22,412 bases of DNA from JAQGMV01 sp050260255 (GTDB taxonomy: Bacteria; Pseudomonadota; Gammaproteobacteria; Burkholderiales; SG8-41), in contig JBLNBW010000325.1 in the NCBI GenBank assembly GCA_050260255.1, positions 1-22,412 of the forward strand. The letters are read 5' to 3'. This document shows positions 14,000 through 21,645 of the stretch, one piece after another (the stretch's first letter is position 1; each line of letters begins with the position of its first letter). The notes beneath the pieces were generated by a model. The model was not told where the DNA came from. It did not search any database and worked only from the letters and a program-made list of their open reading frames with translations. A program made the position numbers and the translations under genes.

Positions 14000-14571
14000 T
14001 CGGCCGCATCGTCGGCACGCTGATCGCGCGCCACCCGCCGCAGATCCTCGTCCAGGCGCACGGCGTCGGTTACGAGATCGACGTGCCGATGAGCACTTTC
14101 TACAATCTGCCTGCGATCGGCGCGGAAGTGACGCTGCACACGCACCTCGTGGTGCGGGAAGACGCGCACCAGCTCTTTGGCTTCGCTACCGAGCAGGAAC
14201 GCCAGGCCTTCCGCCAGCTCATACGCATCTCGGGAGTCGGCGCACGCACCGCGTTGTCGGTGCTGTCGGGCTTGAGCGTCACCGATCTGCAGCGCGCCGT
14301 AGCCGAGCAGGACGGCGGGCGGCTGACCAAGATCCCGGGCATAGGAAAGAAGACCGCGGAGCGCCTCTTGCTCGAGTTGCGCGACAAGCTCGATCTCCCG
14401 ACGAGCGTGAGCGCGGCTGCCGGGGGCGAGCGCTCGAGCGACATCGGCAATGCGCTGTTGGCGCTCGGCTATAATGACCGCGAAGTCGCGTGGGCCACGC
14501 GCCAACTGCCTAACGATATCGCTGTCGCGGACGGCATCAGGCAAGCGCTCAAGCTTCTTTCCAAGCAGTAA
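13996..14571 (+). CDS. ruvA: Holliday junction DNA-binding protein RuvA
   Basis: RuvA forms the tetramer that grips the four-way junction and loads RuvB rings for branch migration. The 191-residue product has the N-terminal OB-fold (M-I-G-R-I-V-G-T-L, G-V-G-Y-E-I-D-V-P) and the acidic-pin region. Two helix-hairpin-helix motifs follow, I-S-G-V-G-A-R-T-A-L (about 78-87) and I-P-G-I-G-K-K-T-A-E-R-L (about 113-124). The C-terminal RuvB-contacting domain is separated by a flexible Ser/Ala/Gly stretch and contains A-L-L-A-L-G-Y-N-D-R-E-V. Length is normal. Its TAA stop shares its last base with the first unit of heptad hairpin copy B. Confidence 0.96.
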   Translation: MIGRIVGTLIARHPPQILVQAHGVGYEIDVPMSTFYNLPAIGAEVTLHTHLVVREDAHQLFGFATEQERQAFRQLIRISGVGARTALSVLSGLSVTDLQRAVAEQDGGRLTKIPGIGKKTAERLLLELRDKLDLPTSVSAAAGGERSSDIGNALLALGYNDREVAWATRQLPNDIAVADGIRQALKLLSKQ

Positions 14572-14677
14572 GGAGCGAGGGGTTAGGAGTGAGGAGTCAA
14601 AAGCGTCAGAATCTTGCCTTCGGCCCGCTGCCAACCTCGAGGTTTTTGCTCCTTACTTCTTACTCCTCACTCTTCAC
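14571..14677. repeat. Intergenic heptad-repeat hairpin, copy B (ruvA-ruvB)
   Basis: The left arm is AGGAGCG, AGGGGTT, AGGAGTG and AGGAGTC (14571-14598). The right arm (14647-14674, then CAC) read on the other strand is AAGAGTG, AGGAGTA, AGAAGTA and AGGAGCA. The arms agree at 20 of 28 positions in register. The 48-base middle contains the perfect palindrome AACCTCGAGGTT (14633-14644). The element begins inside the ruvA stop codon and ends three bases before the ruvB ATG, so it occupies the whole gap. It is built like copies A and C. Confidence 0.8.
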
Positions 14678-14680
14678 GCA

Positions 14681-15721
14681 ATGATAGAAACCGACCGCCT
14701 CATCGCGCCCACTCCCGGTTCGCCGCAGGAGGAAGCGTTCGAGCGCGCGCTGCGTCCCAAGGTTCTCCAAGAATACGTAGGACAGGAGAAGATCCGCGGT
14801 CAGCTCTCGATCTTCATCGAGGCGGCGCGCCGCCGTCGCGAGGCGCTCGACCACGTCCTGCTGTTCGGGCCGCCGGGCCTGGGCAAGACGACGCTCGCGC
14901 ACGTCATCGCGCACGAGCTCGGCGTCAATCTTCGCCACACGTCGGGTCCCGTCCTCGAGCGGGCGGGCGATCTTGCAGCGCTGCTCACCAACCTCGAGCC
15001 GAACGATGTGCTGTTCATCGACGAAATCCACAGGCTGTCGGCGGTGGTCGAGGAAGTACTGTATCCCGCGCTGGAGGACTACCAGCTCGACATCATGATC
15101 GGCGAAGGGCCGGCCGCGCGATCGGTGAAGCTCGATCTGCCGCCGTTCACCCTGATCGGCGCCACCACGCGTGCGGGCATGCTGACCAATCCGCTGCGCG
15201 ACCGCTTCGGGATCGTGGCGCGCCTCGAGTTCTACAACACCGATGAGCTCACGCGCATCGTGCAGCGCTCGGCGCGGCTGCTCGACGTGGGGATCGACGC
15301 CGACGGCGCAAGAGAAATCGCGGGCCGCTCGCGCGGCACGCCGCGCATTTCGAATCGCCTGCTTCGCCGCGTGCGCGATTACGCGCAAGTGAAAGCGGAG
15401 GGACGCATCACGCGCGAGGTGGCGGACGCGGCGCTGCAAATGCTCGAAGTGGACGCGGTCGGCCTCGACGTCATGGACCGCAAGCTGCTCGGCGCGGTCA
15501 TCGAGAAGTTCGGCGGCGGGCCCGTAGGGCTGGAGAACCTCGCCGCCGCCATAGGCGAGGAGCGCGAGACGATAGAAGACGTGCTGGAGCCCTTTCTCAT
15601 ACAGCAGGGCTATCTGCATCGCACGCCGCGCGGCCGCATGGCGACCACGGCCGCTTACCGGCATTTCGGCCTTGGTGCGCCCGCACGTGCCGGCACGCCG
15701 GACCTGTGGGACGAGAAGTAA
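14681..15721 (+). CDS. ruvB: Holliday junction branch migration ATPase RuvB
   Basis: RuvB is the AAA+ hexameric motor that drives branch migration with RuvA. The 346-residue product has Walker A G-P-P-G-L-G-K-T (63-70), Walker B D-V-L-F-I-D-E-I-H-R, the sensor/arginine-finger segment G-A-T-T-R-A-G and P-L-R-D-R-F-G, sensor-2 S-R-G-T-P-R-I-S-N-R-L-L-R-R-V-R-D, and a C-terminal winged helix with R-T-P-R-G-R. The frame is open upstream but homology starts at the ATG at 14681. No Shine-Dalgarno precedes it: the right arm of hairpin copy B ends three bases before the start. Confidence 0.97.
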   Translation: MIETDRLIAPTPGSPQEEAFERALRPKVLQEYVGQEKIRGQLSIFIEAARRRREALDHVLLFGPPGLGKTTLAHVIAHELGVNLRHTSGPVLERAGDLAALLTNLEPNDVLFIDEIHRLSAVVEEVLYPALEDYQLDIMIGEGPAARSVKLDLPPFTLIGATTRAGMLTNPLRDRFGIVARLEFYNTDELTRIVQRSARLLDVGIDADGAREIAGRSRGTPRISNRLLRRVRDYAQVKAEGRITREVADAALQMLEVDAVGLDVMDRKLLGAVIEKFGGGPVGLENLAAAIGEERETIEDVLEPFLIQQGYLHRTPRGRMATTAAYRHFGLGAPARAGTPDLWDEK

Positions 15722-15777
15722 GCGTTCGGCATCACTCATCGACTGCGATCGGAACCGGATTGGCACGCGAGATCTAC

Positions 15778-16170
15778 ATGTGGCCCGTGCGTGTGTATTA
15801 CGAAGACACGGACGGCGGCGGCGTCGTGTATTACGCGAACTATCTCAAGTTCATGGAACGTGCACGCACCGAGTGGCTGCGGTCCCTGGGCTTCGAGCAG
15901 GGCGAGCTCGCGCAGCGGCATCGCGTGCTCTTCGTCGTGCGATCCGTGGCGGTCGAATATCTCAAGCCGTCTCTCTACGACGACAGCTTGCAGATCACGG
16001 TCGAACCCGCTAAGGTTGGCGCCGGTTCGATAGAGCTGGCGCAGCGCGTGCTGCGCGATCACGAGGTGCTGGTGACGGCGGACGTGCGGATCGCATGTGT
16101 GGATGCAGGCAGCTTCAGGGCCGTGCGCATGCCGCAGCACCTCAGCACAAGAATAAGGATGGCGTTGTGA
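15778..16170 (+). CDS. ybgC: Tol-Pal-associated acyl-CoA thioesterase YbgC
   Basis: YbgC is a hot-dog fold thioesterase that hydrolyses short acyl-CoA or acyl-ACP thioesters, encoded with the Tol-Pal genes in most Proteobacteria. From ATG 15778 the product is 130 residues (E. coli about 134), starting M-W-P-V-R-V-Y-Y-E-D-T-D-G-G-G-V-V-Y-Y-A-N-Y with the catalytic Asp (Asp12) and the long hot-dog helix F-M-E-R-A-R-T-E-W-L-R. Where E. coli has a His after V-V-Y, this protein has Tyr19. The frame is open back to an ATG at 15706 inside ruvB, but family alignment supports 15778. Its stop overlaps the tolQ GTG start. Confidence 0.92.
   Translation: MWPVRVYYEDTDGGGVVYYANYLKFMERARTEWLRSLGFEQGELAQRHRVLFVVRSVAVEYLKPSLYDDSLQITVEPAKVGAGSIELAQRVLRDHEVLVTADVRIACVDAGSFRAVRMPQHLSTRIRMAL
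16155..16159 (+). promoter_or_regulatory. Shine-Dalgarno that decides the tolQ GTG start
   Basis: AAGGA lies seven bases before GTG 16167, inside the end of ybgC. The later in-frame ATG at 16191 has only CAGGA one base away, which is too close, so the GTG is preferred. Confidence 0.6.
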
Positions 16171-16850
16171 GTCCCACCCTAAACCAGGATATGTCCGTGA
16201 TCACGCTGATCACGAACGCGAGCGTGCTGGTGCAGCTCGTGATGGCAGGCCTGCTGATCGCATCGCTCTTCTCCTGGTACTACATCTTTCTCAAGGTGAT
16301 CATGTTAAAGCGCGCGGGTCGCCAGGCCGAAGAGTTCGAGCGCCGCTTCTGGAGCGGCGCCGAGCTCAACGACCTGTACCAGCGCGCGCTCGGCTCGCGC
16401 ACGGAAGCGGGCAGCCAGGAGCGGATATTCGAAGCGGGCTTTCGCGAGTTCGTGAAGCTGCACAAGCAGCCGGGCATGGATGTCGCTGCTATCATGGACG
16501 GCACGCGGCGCGCCATGCGGGCGACGTATCAGCGAGAGCTCGATCGTCTCGAATCGCACCTGTCGTTTCTCGCTTCGGTCGGCTCGGTGAGCCCGTACGT
16601 CGGCCTGTTCGGCACGGTGTGGGGCATCATGAACGCGTTCCGCGGACTCGCGAACGTTGCGCAGGCGACGCTGGGCCACGTGGCGCCCGGCATTGCGGAA
16701 GCGCTCGTTGCCACGGCGATGGGTCTTTTCGCCGCGATTCCGGCGGTCGTCGCCTACAATCGTTTCGCGGGCGACGTGAACCGCCTCGCCACGCGGTTCG
16801 AATCGTTCATGGAGGAGTTCTCGAACATCCTCCAGCGTCAGGTCCACTGA
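16167..16850 (+). CDS. tolQ: Tol-Pal system protein TolQ
   Basis: TolQ is the inner-membrane proton-channel subunit (MotA/ExbB family) that, with TolR, energises TolA for outer-membrane constriction at division. The 227-residue product has a first transmembrane helix at about residues 20-42, a cytoplasmic loop, and a C-terminal pair of helices containing G-S-V-S-P-Y-V-G-L-F-G-T-V-W-G-I-M and E-A-L-V-A-T-A-M-G-L-F-A-A-I-P-A. The latter carry the conserved channel threonines. Its GTGA start overlaps the ybgC stop. tolR begins three bases after its stop. Confidence 0.96.
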   Translation: MSPTLNQDMSVITLITNASVLVQLVMAGLLIASLFSWYYIFLKVIMLKRAGRQAEEFERRFWSGAELNDLYQRALGSRTEAGSQERIFEAGFREFVKLHKQPGMDVAAIMDGTRRAMRATYQRELDRLESHLSFLASVGSVSPYVGLFGTVWGIMNAFRGLANVAQATLGHVAPGIAEALVATAMGLFAAIPAVVAYNRFAGDVNRLATRFESFMEEFSNILQRQVH

Positions 16851-16853
16851 AGA

Positions 16854-17288
16854 ATGCCGGAGATGATGCACAGCCGCCGCGGCGGTCGAACGCTCATGAA
16901 CCAGATCAACGTCGTGCCGTACATCGACGTGATGCTGGTGCTGCTGGTGATCTTCATGGTCACGGCGCCGCTCATCAATCCGGGCCAGATCGAGCTGCCG
17001 CAGGTGGGCAAGACGTCCAACCCGCCGGTCGCGCCGCTCGAAATTTCGATACACACCGACCAGTCGCTGTGGCTGCGCGATCGCGAACGCGGGACTGCCG
17101 AGCGTAAAGTGAGCCGTACCGAAGCGATACAGGCGATACGCGAGAAGCAGGCGCGCAATGCCGAGCAGGCGGTCGTGATCGCTGCGGACAAGGATGTGCG
17201 CTACGAGTCGGTGCTCGAAGTGATGGACATGCTGCAGCAGAACCAGGTGAAGAAAGTGGGGCTGCTCGCCAAACCACGCGCGCAATGA
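16854..17288 (+). CDS. tolR: Tol-Pal system protein TolR
   Basis: TolR is the ExbD-like partner of TolQ: one transmembrane helix with a proton-path Asp and a periplasmic domain. The 144-residue product has a short N-terminus with R-R-G-G-R, the N-V-V-P-Y-I-D-V-M-L-V-L-L-V-I-F-M-V helix with Asp25 as the expected protonatable residue, and a periplasmic part ending in V-L-E-V-M-D-M-L-Q-Q-N-Q-V-K-K-V-G-L. It follows tolQ directly and its stop overlaps the tolA start (ATGA), so the complex is co-translated. Confidence 0.96.
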   Translation: MPEMMHSRRGGRTLMNQINVVPYIDVMLVLLVIFMVTAPLINPGQIELPQVGKTSNPPVAPLEISIHTDQSLWLRDRERGTAERKVSRTEAIQAIREKQARNAEQAVVIAADKDVRYESVLEVMDMLQQNQVKKVGLLAKPRAQ

Positions 17289-18145
17289 CGCTCGACGATC
17301 TCTCCCGCAACGAGAAGACGGTATCCGGCGTTGCGGCGGTCGTCATGCACCTGCTGTTTTTCGCGCTGCTCGTCTTCGGCGTGTCGTGGCAGAAGCGTCA
17401 GCCGGACAGCGCGATGGTGGTCGACTTGTGGAGCAGCCTGCCTGCGCCGAAAGTCGAGACGCCGCGTCCGGAGCCCAAGCCCGAACCCGAGCCGCCGCGG
17501 CCCGCTCCCAAACCCGAGCCCAAGCCGACGCCCCCCAAAGCGGAGCCGAAGCCGCCGCCCAAGCCCGAGCCCAAGCCGCAGGTGAAGCCCGATATTGCGC
17601 TGAAGGAAAAGCTCGAGAAAGAGCGCAAGCTCAAAGAGGAGCAGCAAAAGCAGCAGAAGCTCGAGCAGGAGAAGAAGCTCAAGGCCGAGCAGGCGCGCAA
17701 AGAGAAAGAGAAAGAACTCGCCGACAAGAAACAACGCGAGAAAGAGCTCGCCGAGAAGAAGCTCAAGGAACAGAAGGAAGCGGAGGCCAAGCAGCGTGCG
17801 GCGCAGGAGCAGGCCGAGGCGCAGCGCAGGCTCGCGGCACAACAGGCAGCGGCCAGCCAGAAAATGGTGGATGAGTACCGGCGGCGCATCAGCGAGAAGA
17901 TCAAGCGCTTCATCGTCGAGCCGCCCAATCTCAACCCTAAGGCCGAGGTGGAGTTCGATATCGTCGTCATACCGGGCGGCGAAGTGCTCAGCGCGAAGCT
18001 GAAGCGCTCCACCAACAGCATGCCGGCGTACGACAGCGCGGTCGAGCGGGCCATCATGAGGGCCCAGCCATTGCCTCTACCGCCCGATCCGGCGCTGGCG
18101 AGCCAGTTCCGGGAACTTAACCTGGTATTTAAGCCCAAAGATTGA
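17285..18145 (+). CDS. tolA: Cell envelope integrity protein TolA
   Basis: TolA spans the periplasm and links the TolQR motor to Pal and TolB. The 286-residue product has one transmembrane helix (about residues 14-34), a proline-rich Pro-Lys-Pro-Glu repeat segment (about 55-100), and a long charged Lys/Glu/Gln/Ala-rich alpha-helical domain (about 100-195). A compact C-terminal TonB-like domain follows, with M-V-D-E-Y-R-R-R-I-S-E-K-I-K-R, V-V-I-P-G-G-E-V-L and Y-D-S-A-V-E-R-A-I. The repetitive middle gives the DNA a strong purine-rich bias and produces long open shadow frames. It overlaps tolR by four bases. Confidence 0.95.
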   Translation: MTLDDLSRNEKTVSGVAAVVMHLLFFALLVFGVSWQKRQPDSAMVVDLWSSLPAPKVETPRPEPKPEPEPPRPAPKPEPKPTPPKAEPKPPPKPEPKPQVKPDIALKEKLEKERKLKEEQQKQQKLEQEKKLKAEQARKEKEKELADKKQREKELAEKKLKEQKEAEAKQRAAQEQAEAQRRLAAQQAAASQKMVDEYRRRISEKIKRFIVEPPNLNPKAEVEFDIVVIPGGEVLSAKLKRSTNSMPAYDSAVERAIMRAQPLPLPPDPALASQFRELNLVFKPKD

Positions 18146-18165
18146 ACAAAGCTAAGCTGAACTCC

Positions 18166-19467
18166 ATGACGACGACCTCAATCCGGCGCATTGCATACTA
18201 CCTGATGGTTCTGGTGCTGGCGGCAGCCCCTTACATGGCGCGCGCCGCCCTGACCATCGAAATCGTGGGCGCGGGTGCAACGCAGATTCCGGTCGCCATC
18301 GTGCCGTTCCGCGCGGAAGACAGCCTTGCCCAGAAAATTACGCCGGTCATCGCGGCGGACCTTACGCGCAGCGGGCTCTTCAAGATGATCGATCCCGGCG
18401 GCATGGTGCCTGTGCCGTACGAGCCGGAGCAGCTCAACTATCCGCAATGGCAGGCGCGTGGCGCCGAGGCGGTCGTGATCGGCACCATCGGGCAGATGTC
18501 GGACGGCCGCTACGACGTGCGCTTTCGCCTGATGGATGCGACCAAGCAGACCCAGCTCGCGGGCTACGCGTACTTTGCGCCGGCCGGCGATCTGCGGCAG
18601 ATCGCGCACAAGATCGCGGACGTGATCTACGAGAAGCTCACCGGCGATCCGGGAGTGTTCGCGACGAAGATCGGCTATATCGTGAAGCGAGGCAAGACCT
18701 TCGAGCTGCAGGTGGCGGACGCTGACGGCTACGGTCCGCAGACGGTTGCCTCCTCCAGCGAGCCGATCATATCGCCGGCGTGGTCGCCCGACGGCACTCG
18801 CATCGCATACGTTTCGTTCGAGCGCCGCAAGCCGGTGGTGAACGTGCTCAATCTCGCGACGGGGCAGAGCCGCGTGGTGGCGAATTTTCCGGGGAGCAAC
18901 AGCGCGCCTGCGTGGTCACCCGACGGCCGCCGTCTCGCTGTGGTGCTGACGAAAGACGGCGGCTCCCAGATCTACACCGTCAGTGCAGACGGTGGCGGTG
19001 GCGCGACGCGGCTCACGCAAAGCTCCTCGATAGACACCGAGCCCAACTATTCGCCCGACGGGCAATGGATATTGTTCACGTCGGATCGCGGCGGTGGCCC
19101 GCAGATCTATCGCATGCCGGCGACCGGTGGCCAGGCGCAGCGCATGACCTTCGACGGCTCCTACAACGTCTCGCCGCGTTACTCGCCCGATGGCAAGAGC
19201 TTCGTGTTCGTGCAGCGCACGGGCGGCAACCAATTCAACATTGCCGTGCAGGATTTTGCGACGCGTCAGGTGCAGGTACTCACCGACGGGCGCATCGACG
19301 AATCGCCGAGCTTCGCGCCCAACAGCCGCATGATTCTCTACGCGAGCCACATGGGGGGGCGTGGTATATTAGCCGCCGTCTCGAGTGACGGTCGCGTGAA
19401 GCAGCGTTTCCTGGAAAATGCAGGCGACGTGCGCGAGCCGGCGTGGGGACCAGCTAACAAAAAATAA
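18166..19467 (+). CDS. tolB: Periplasmic protein TolB
   Basis: TolB is a periplasmic beta-propeller protein that binds Pal and exchanges with TolA. The 433-residue product has a signal peptide (about residues 1-27) ending A-R-A before A-L-T-I-E-I-V, an N-terminal alpha/beta domain, and a six-bladed propeller. The propeller has repeated W-S-P-D-G-T/R, Y-S-P-D-G-Q/K and F-A-P-N-S-R blade motifs. The frame is open up to a TTG overlapping the tolA stop (18142), but the signal peptide is better formed from ATG 18166. Length is normal (E. coli 430). Confidence 0.95.
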   Translation: MTTTSIRRIAYYLMVLVLAAAPYMARAALTIEIVGAGATQIPVAIVPFRAEDSLAQKITPVIAADLTRSGLFKMIDPGGMVPVPYEPEQLNYPQWQARGAEAVVIGTIGQMSDGRYDVRFRLMDATKQTQLAGYAYFAPAGDLRQIAHKIADVIYEKLTGDPGVFATKIGYIVKRGKTFELQVADADGYGPQTVASSSEPIISPAWSPDGTRIAYVSFERRKPVVNVLNLATGQSRVVANFPGSNSAPAWSPDGRRLAVVLTKDGGSQIYTVSADGGGGATRLTQSSSIDTEPNYSPDGQWILFTSDRGGGPQIYRMPATGGQAQRMTFDGSYNVSPRYSPDGKSFVFVQRTGGNQFNIAVQDFATRQVQVLTDGRIDESPSFAPNSRMILYASHMGGRGILAAVSSDGRVKQRFLENAGDVREPAWGPANKK

Positions 19468-19506
19468 TACGCACAACCGGGGACACTTTTTTACGAGGAG
19501 TCGCAT

Positions 19507-20052
19507 ATGCGCAATGTAGTGATGACGCTGGTGGTGCTGGGTGTGTTGGCGGGCTGCAGCAGCACGCCAACCAAGGAACAGGAAGGCGCAGCGGTCGAGG
19601 ACCGCAAACCTGCAGTGACCGAATCGGCGAAGCCGAAGCCCGAAGCCGGCGTGTCGACGAAGCCGCTCGACACCAAAACGGTGGGGGTCAATCCGCTGAA
19701 AGATCCGTCTAACATCCTGTCGAAACGCAGCGTGTACTTCGACTACGACAGCAATATCGTCAAGGACGAATACAAGCCACTGGTGACCGCGCATGCGAAG
19801 TATCTGTCGCAGAATCGTTCGGCGCACGTCACGGTCCAGGGCAACACCGACGAGCGCGGCAGCCGCGAATACAACATTGCGCTCGGCCAACGCCGCGCAG
19901 ATGCGGTGAAGCAGATGATGCAGCTGCTCGGCGCATCCCCGAACCAGATCGAGACGGTGAGCTTCGGTGAAGAGAAGCCCCGTGCGGACGGCCACGACGA
20001 GAAGGCGTATGCCGAGAACCGCCGCGCCGATATTGTCTACCAGGGTGAATGA
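19507..20052 (+). CDS. pal: Peptidoglycan-associated lipoprotein Pal
   Basis: Pal is an outer-membrane lipoprotein that binds peptidoglycan and is the outer-membrane anchor of the Tol-Pal system. The 181-residue product has a signal peptide with lipobox L-A-G-C (Cys17), a polar flexible linker (about 18-70), and an OmpA-like domain. That domain contains V-Y-F-D-Y-D-S-N, the peptidoglycan-binding N-T-D-E-R-G-S-R-E-Y-N loop (Asp115) and A-L-G-Q-R-R-A. A strong GAGGAG six bases before the ATG (19495-19500) suggests higher translation than its neighbours, as expected for an abundant lipoprotein. Confidence 0.97.
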   Translation: MRNVVMTLVVLGVLAGCSSTPTKEQEGAAVEDRKPAVTESAKPKPEAGVSTKPLDTKTVGVNPLKDPSNILSKRSVYFDYDSNIVKDEYKPLVTAHAKYLSQNRSAHVTVQGNTDERGSREYNIALGQRRADAVKQMMQLLGASPNQIETVSFGEEKPRADGHDEKAYAENRRADIVYQGE

Positions 20053-20061
20053 CCCGAAACG

Positions 20062-20082
20062 GTGAACCGTGAATGGTGAACT
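20062..20082 (+). repeat. One-armed heptad repeat, copy D (pal-cpoB)
   Basis: Three tandem units, GTGAACC, GTGAATG and GTGAACT, lie nine bases after the pal stop. They match the unit type of copy C but there is no opposing arm here. The probable cpoB start codon (GTG 20069) is the first triplet of the second unit. Confidence 0.6.
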
Positions 20083-20932
20083 CAAGATCGCCCGCTTGCG
20101 GGCGATTGCGCTTCTGATGACCGGTATCGCGGTTGCGACGCCGGCGCACGCCGGTCTCTTCGATGACGAGGAGGCGCGGCGTCAGATCGCCCAGCAGCAG
20201 AAGCGTATCGACGACCTGCGGGCACAGATCGATCTCATCGCCGCCCGCATGGCGAAGACCGAAGACGCACTGAAGAACCAGCCGGTGCTCGACCTCGCCA
20301 ATCAGCTCGATACGTTGCGCGAAGAGTTGAAGTCGCTGCGCGGCCAGATCGAAGTGGTGAACAACAGTATCGAGAGCGCATCGAAGCGCCAGCGCGACAT
20401 GTACGTCGATCTCGACACGCGCTTGCGCCGCTTCGAGCAGGCGGCGACGGCGGTGCCCCCCGCACCGATCAACGCCCCGCCGGCCGGCGCGCCGGGCGCT
20501 GCAGCGCCTGCTGCGCCGACTGCGAGCGCAGCCCCCGCTGCCACGGCGCCCGCGACGTCTGAAGAGATGCGCGCGTACGAGGCCGCGCAATCGCAGCGGC
20601 GCATCGGCAACTATCAGGGCGCGATCGCAGCGTTCCAGGCTTTCGTCGCGCAGCATCCGAGGAGCAGCCTTGCGCCGCGCGCGCAGTATTGGATCGGCGA
20701 TTCGTACTTCAATCTACGCGACTACAAGAACGCGATTGCGAGCCAGCAGAAGCTCATCGCGACGTACGGCGACAGCTCTTCCGTGCCCGATGCGATGCTC
20801 AATATCGCGAGTTCGCAGCTCGAGCAGGGCGACACTGCCGCGGCGCGCAAGACGATGGACGGTCTGGTGAGCCGGTATCCGGGCAGCGAAGCAGCGGAAA
20901 AAGCCAAGCGCCGCCTCGCCACGCTGAAGTGA
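20069..20932 (+). CDS. cpoB: Cell division coordinator CpoB (YbgF)
   Basis: CpoB is a periplasmic protein that couples peptidoglycan synthesis and outer-membrane constriction during division, interacting with TolA. The 287-residue product has a signal peptide (about 1-28, ending A-H-A), a coiled-coil trimerisation region (about 32-125, rich in Gln/Leu/Arg with A-Q-Q-Q-K-R-I-D-D-L), and an Ala/Pro linker (about 128-165). A C-terminal TPR domain follows, with Y-Q-G-A-I-A-A-F-Q-A-F, Y-W-I-G-D-S-Y-F-N-L and a final A-K-R-R-L-A-T-L-K. GTG 20069 gives a complete signal peptide; the internal ATG at 20117 would leave it too short. The start codon lies inside the heptad repeat copy D. Confidence 0.93.
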   Translation: MNGELKIARLRAIALLMTGIAVATPAHAGLFDDEEARRQIAQQQKRIDDLRAQIDLIAARMAKTEDALKNQPVLDLANQLDTLREELKSLRGQIEVVNNSIESASKRQRDMYVDLDTRLRRFEQAATAVPPAPINAPPAGAPGAAAPAAPTASAAPAATAPATSEEMRAYEAAQSQRRIGNYQGAIAAFQAFVAQHPRSSLAPRAQYWIGDSYFNLRDYKNAIASQQKLIATYGDSSSVPDAMLNIASSQLEQGDTAAARKTMDGLVSRYPGSEAAEKAKRRLATLK

Positions 20933-20941
20933 GGCGCGACT

Positions 20942-21643
20942 ATGTCTCACGATCCCACGGCTGCAATCGCAGACCGTAACGCCGCCATCCCCGCTCCCCT
21001 CGCTGCGACGCTGCGCATCACCGAGATCTTCTTCTCGCTGCAGGGCGAGACGAGCCGCGTCGGCTTGCCGACCGTGTTCGTGCGCCTTACCGGCTGTCCG
21101 CTGCGCTGCCGTTACTGCGATACCGCGTACGCATTCCACGGCGGCGAGACCAAGACGGTCGAGCAGGTGCTGGCGGAGGTGGCCTCGCATCGGGCGCGAT
21201 ACGTGACCGTGACGGGGGGCGAGCCGCTCGCGCAGAAAAACGTGCTGCATCTGCTTACGGCGCTCGCCGATGCCGGTTATTCGGTGTCGCTCGAGACGAG
21301 CGGTGCGCTGGACATCACCAGCGTCGATCCGCGCATTTCACGCATCGTCGACATCAAGACCCCGGGTTCCGGTGAAGTCGCGAAGAATCGCTGGCAAAAC
21401 CTGGTGCGGCTCACCGAGCACGACGAGATCAAATTCGTCCTCTGCAGCGCCGAGGATTACGAATGGGCGAAGCGCGTGATGACCCAGCACCGGCTTGCGC
21501 AGATGTGCCCCGTGCTCTTTTCACCCTCGTACGGCGAGCTCGATCCCGTGTTGCTCGCCGACTGGATACTGCGCGATCGTCTGCCGGTGCGCTTCCAGCT
21601 TCAGCTGCACAAGCAGCTGTGGGGCGAGATGCCCGGCAGGTAA
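20942..21643 (+). CDS. queE: 7-carboxy-7-deazaguanine synthase QueE
   Basis: QueE is a radical SAM enzyme that ring-contracts 6-carboxytetrahydropterin to 7-carboxy-7-deazaguanine on the way to preQ0 and queuosine. The 233-residue product has the F-S-L-Q-G-E-T substrate segment and the cluster motif C-x3-C-x2-C at Cys52, Cys56 and Cys59 (G-C-P-L-R-C-R-Y-C-D-T). It also has V-T-G-G-E-P-L and the C-terminal F-Q-L-Q-L-H-K segment. About 20 Ala/Pro-rich N-terminal residues precede the homologous part, a little longer than usual. GAGG lies just before the ATG. It follows cpoB by nine bases. Confidence 0.95.
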   Translation: MSHDPTAAIADRNAAIPAPLAATLRITEIFFSLQGETSRVGLPTVFVRLTGCPLRCRYCDTAYAFHGGETKTVEQVLAEVASHRARYVTVTGGEPLAQKNVLHLLTALADAGYSVSLETSGALDITSVDPRISRIVDIKTPGSGEVAKNRWQNLVRLTEHDEIKFVLCSAEDYEWAKRVMTQHRLAQMCPVLFSPSYGELDPVLLADWILRDRLPVRFQLQLHKQLWGEMPGR

Positions 21644-21645
21644 AT

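Noticed and set aside
13047..14018. Long minus-strand ORF (323 codons) across the yebC end, the ruvC gap and ruvC
   Set aside because: It lies opposite yebC, the relic and ruvC; its product is low-complexity and resembles no family. A shadow of GC-rich coding DNA.
15790..15840. Tyr instead of His after the V-V-Y of YbgC as a loss of activity
   Set aside because: I believe the V-V-Y-Y-A-N-Y form is common in related YbgC proteins and the catalytic Asp is present, so inactivity is not supported.
17450..17870. Repetitive purine-rich stretch as a microsatellite or foreign insertion
   Set aside because: It encodes the expected Pro-rich and helical domain of TolA; the bias follows from the protein.
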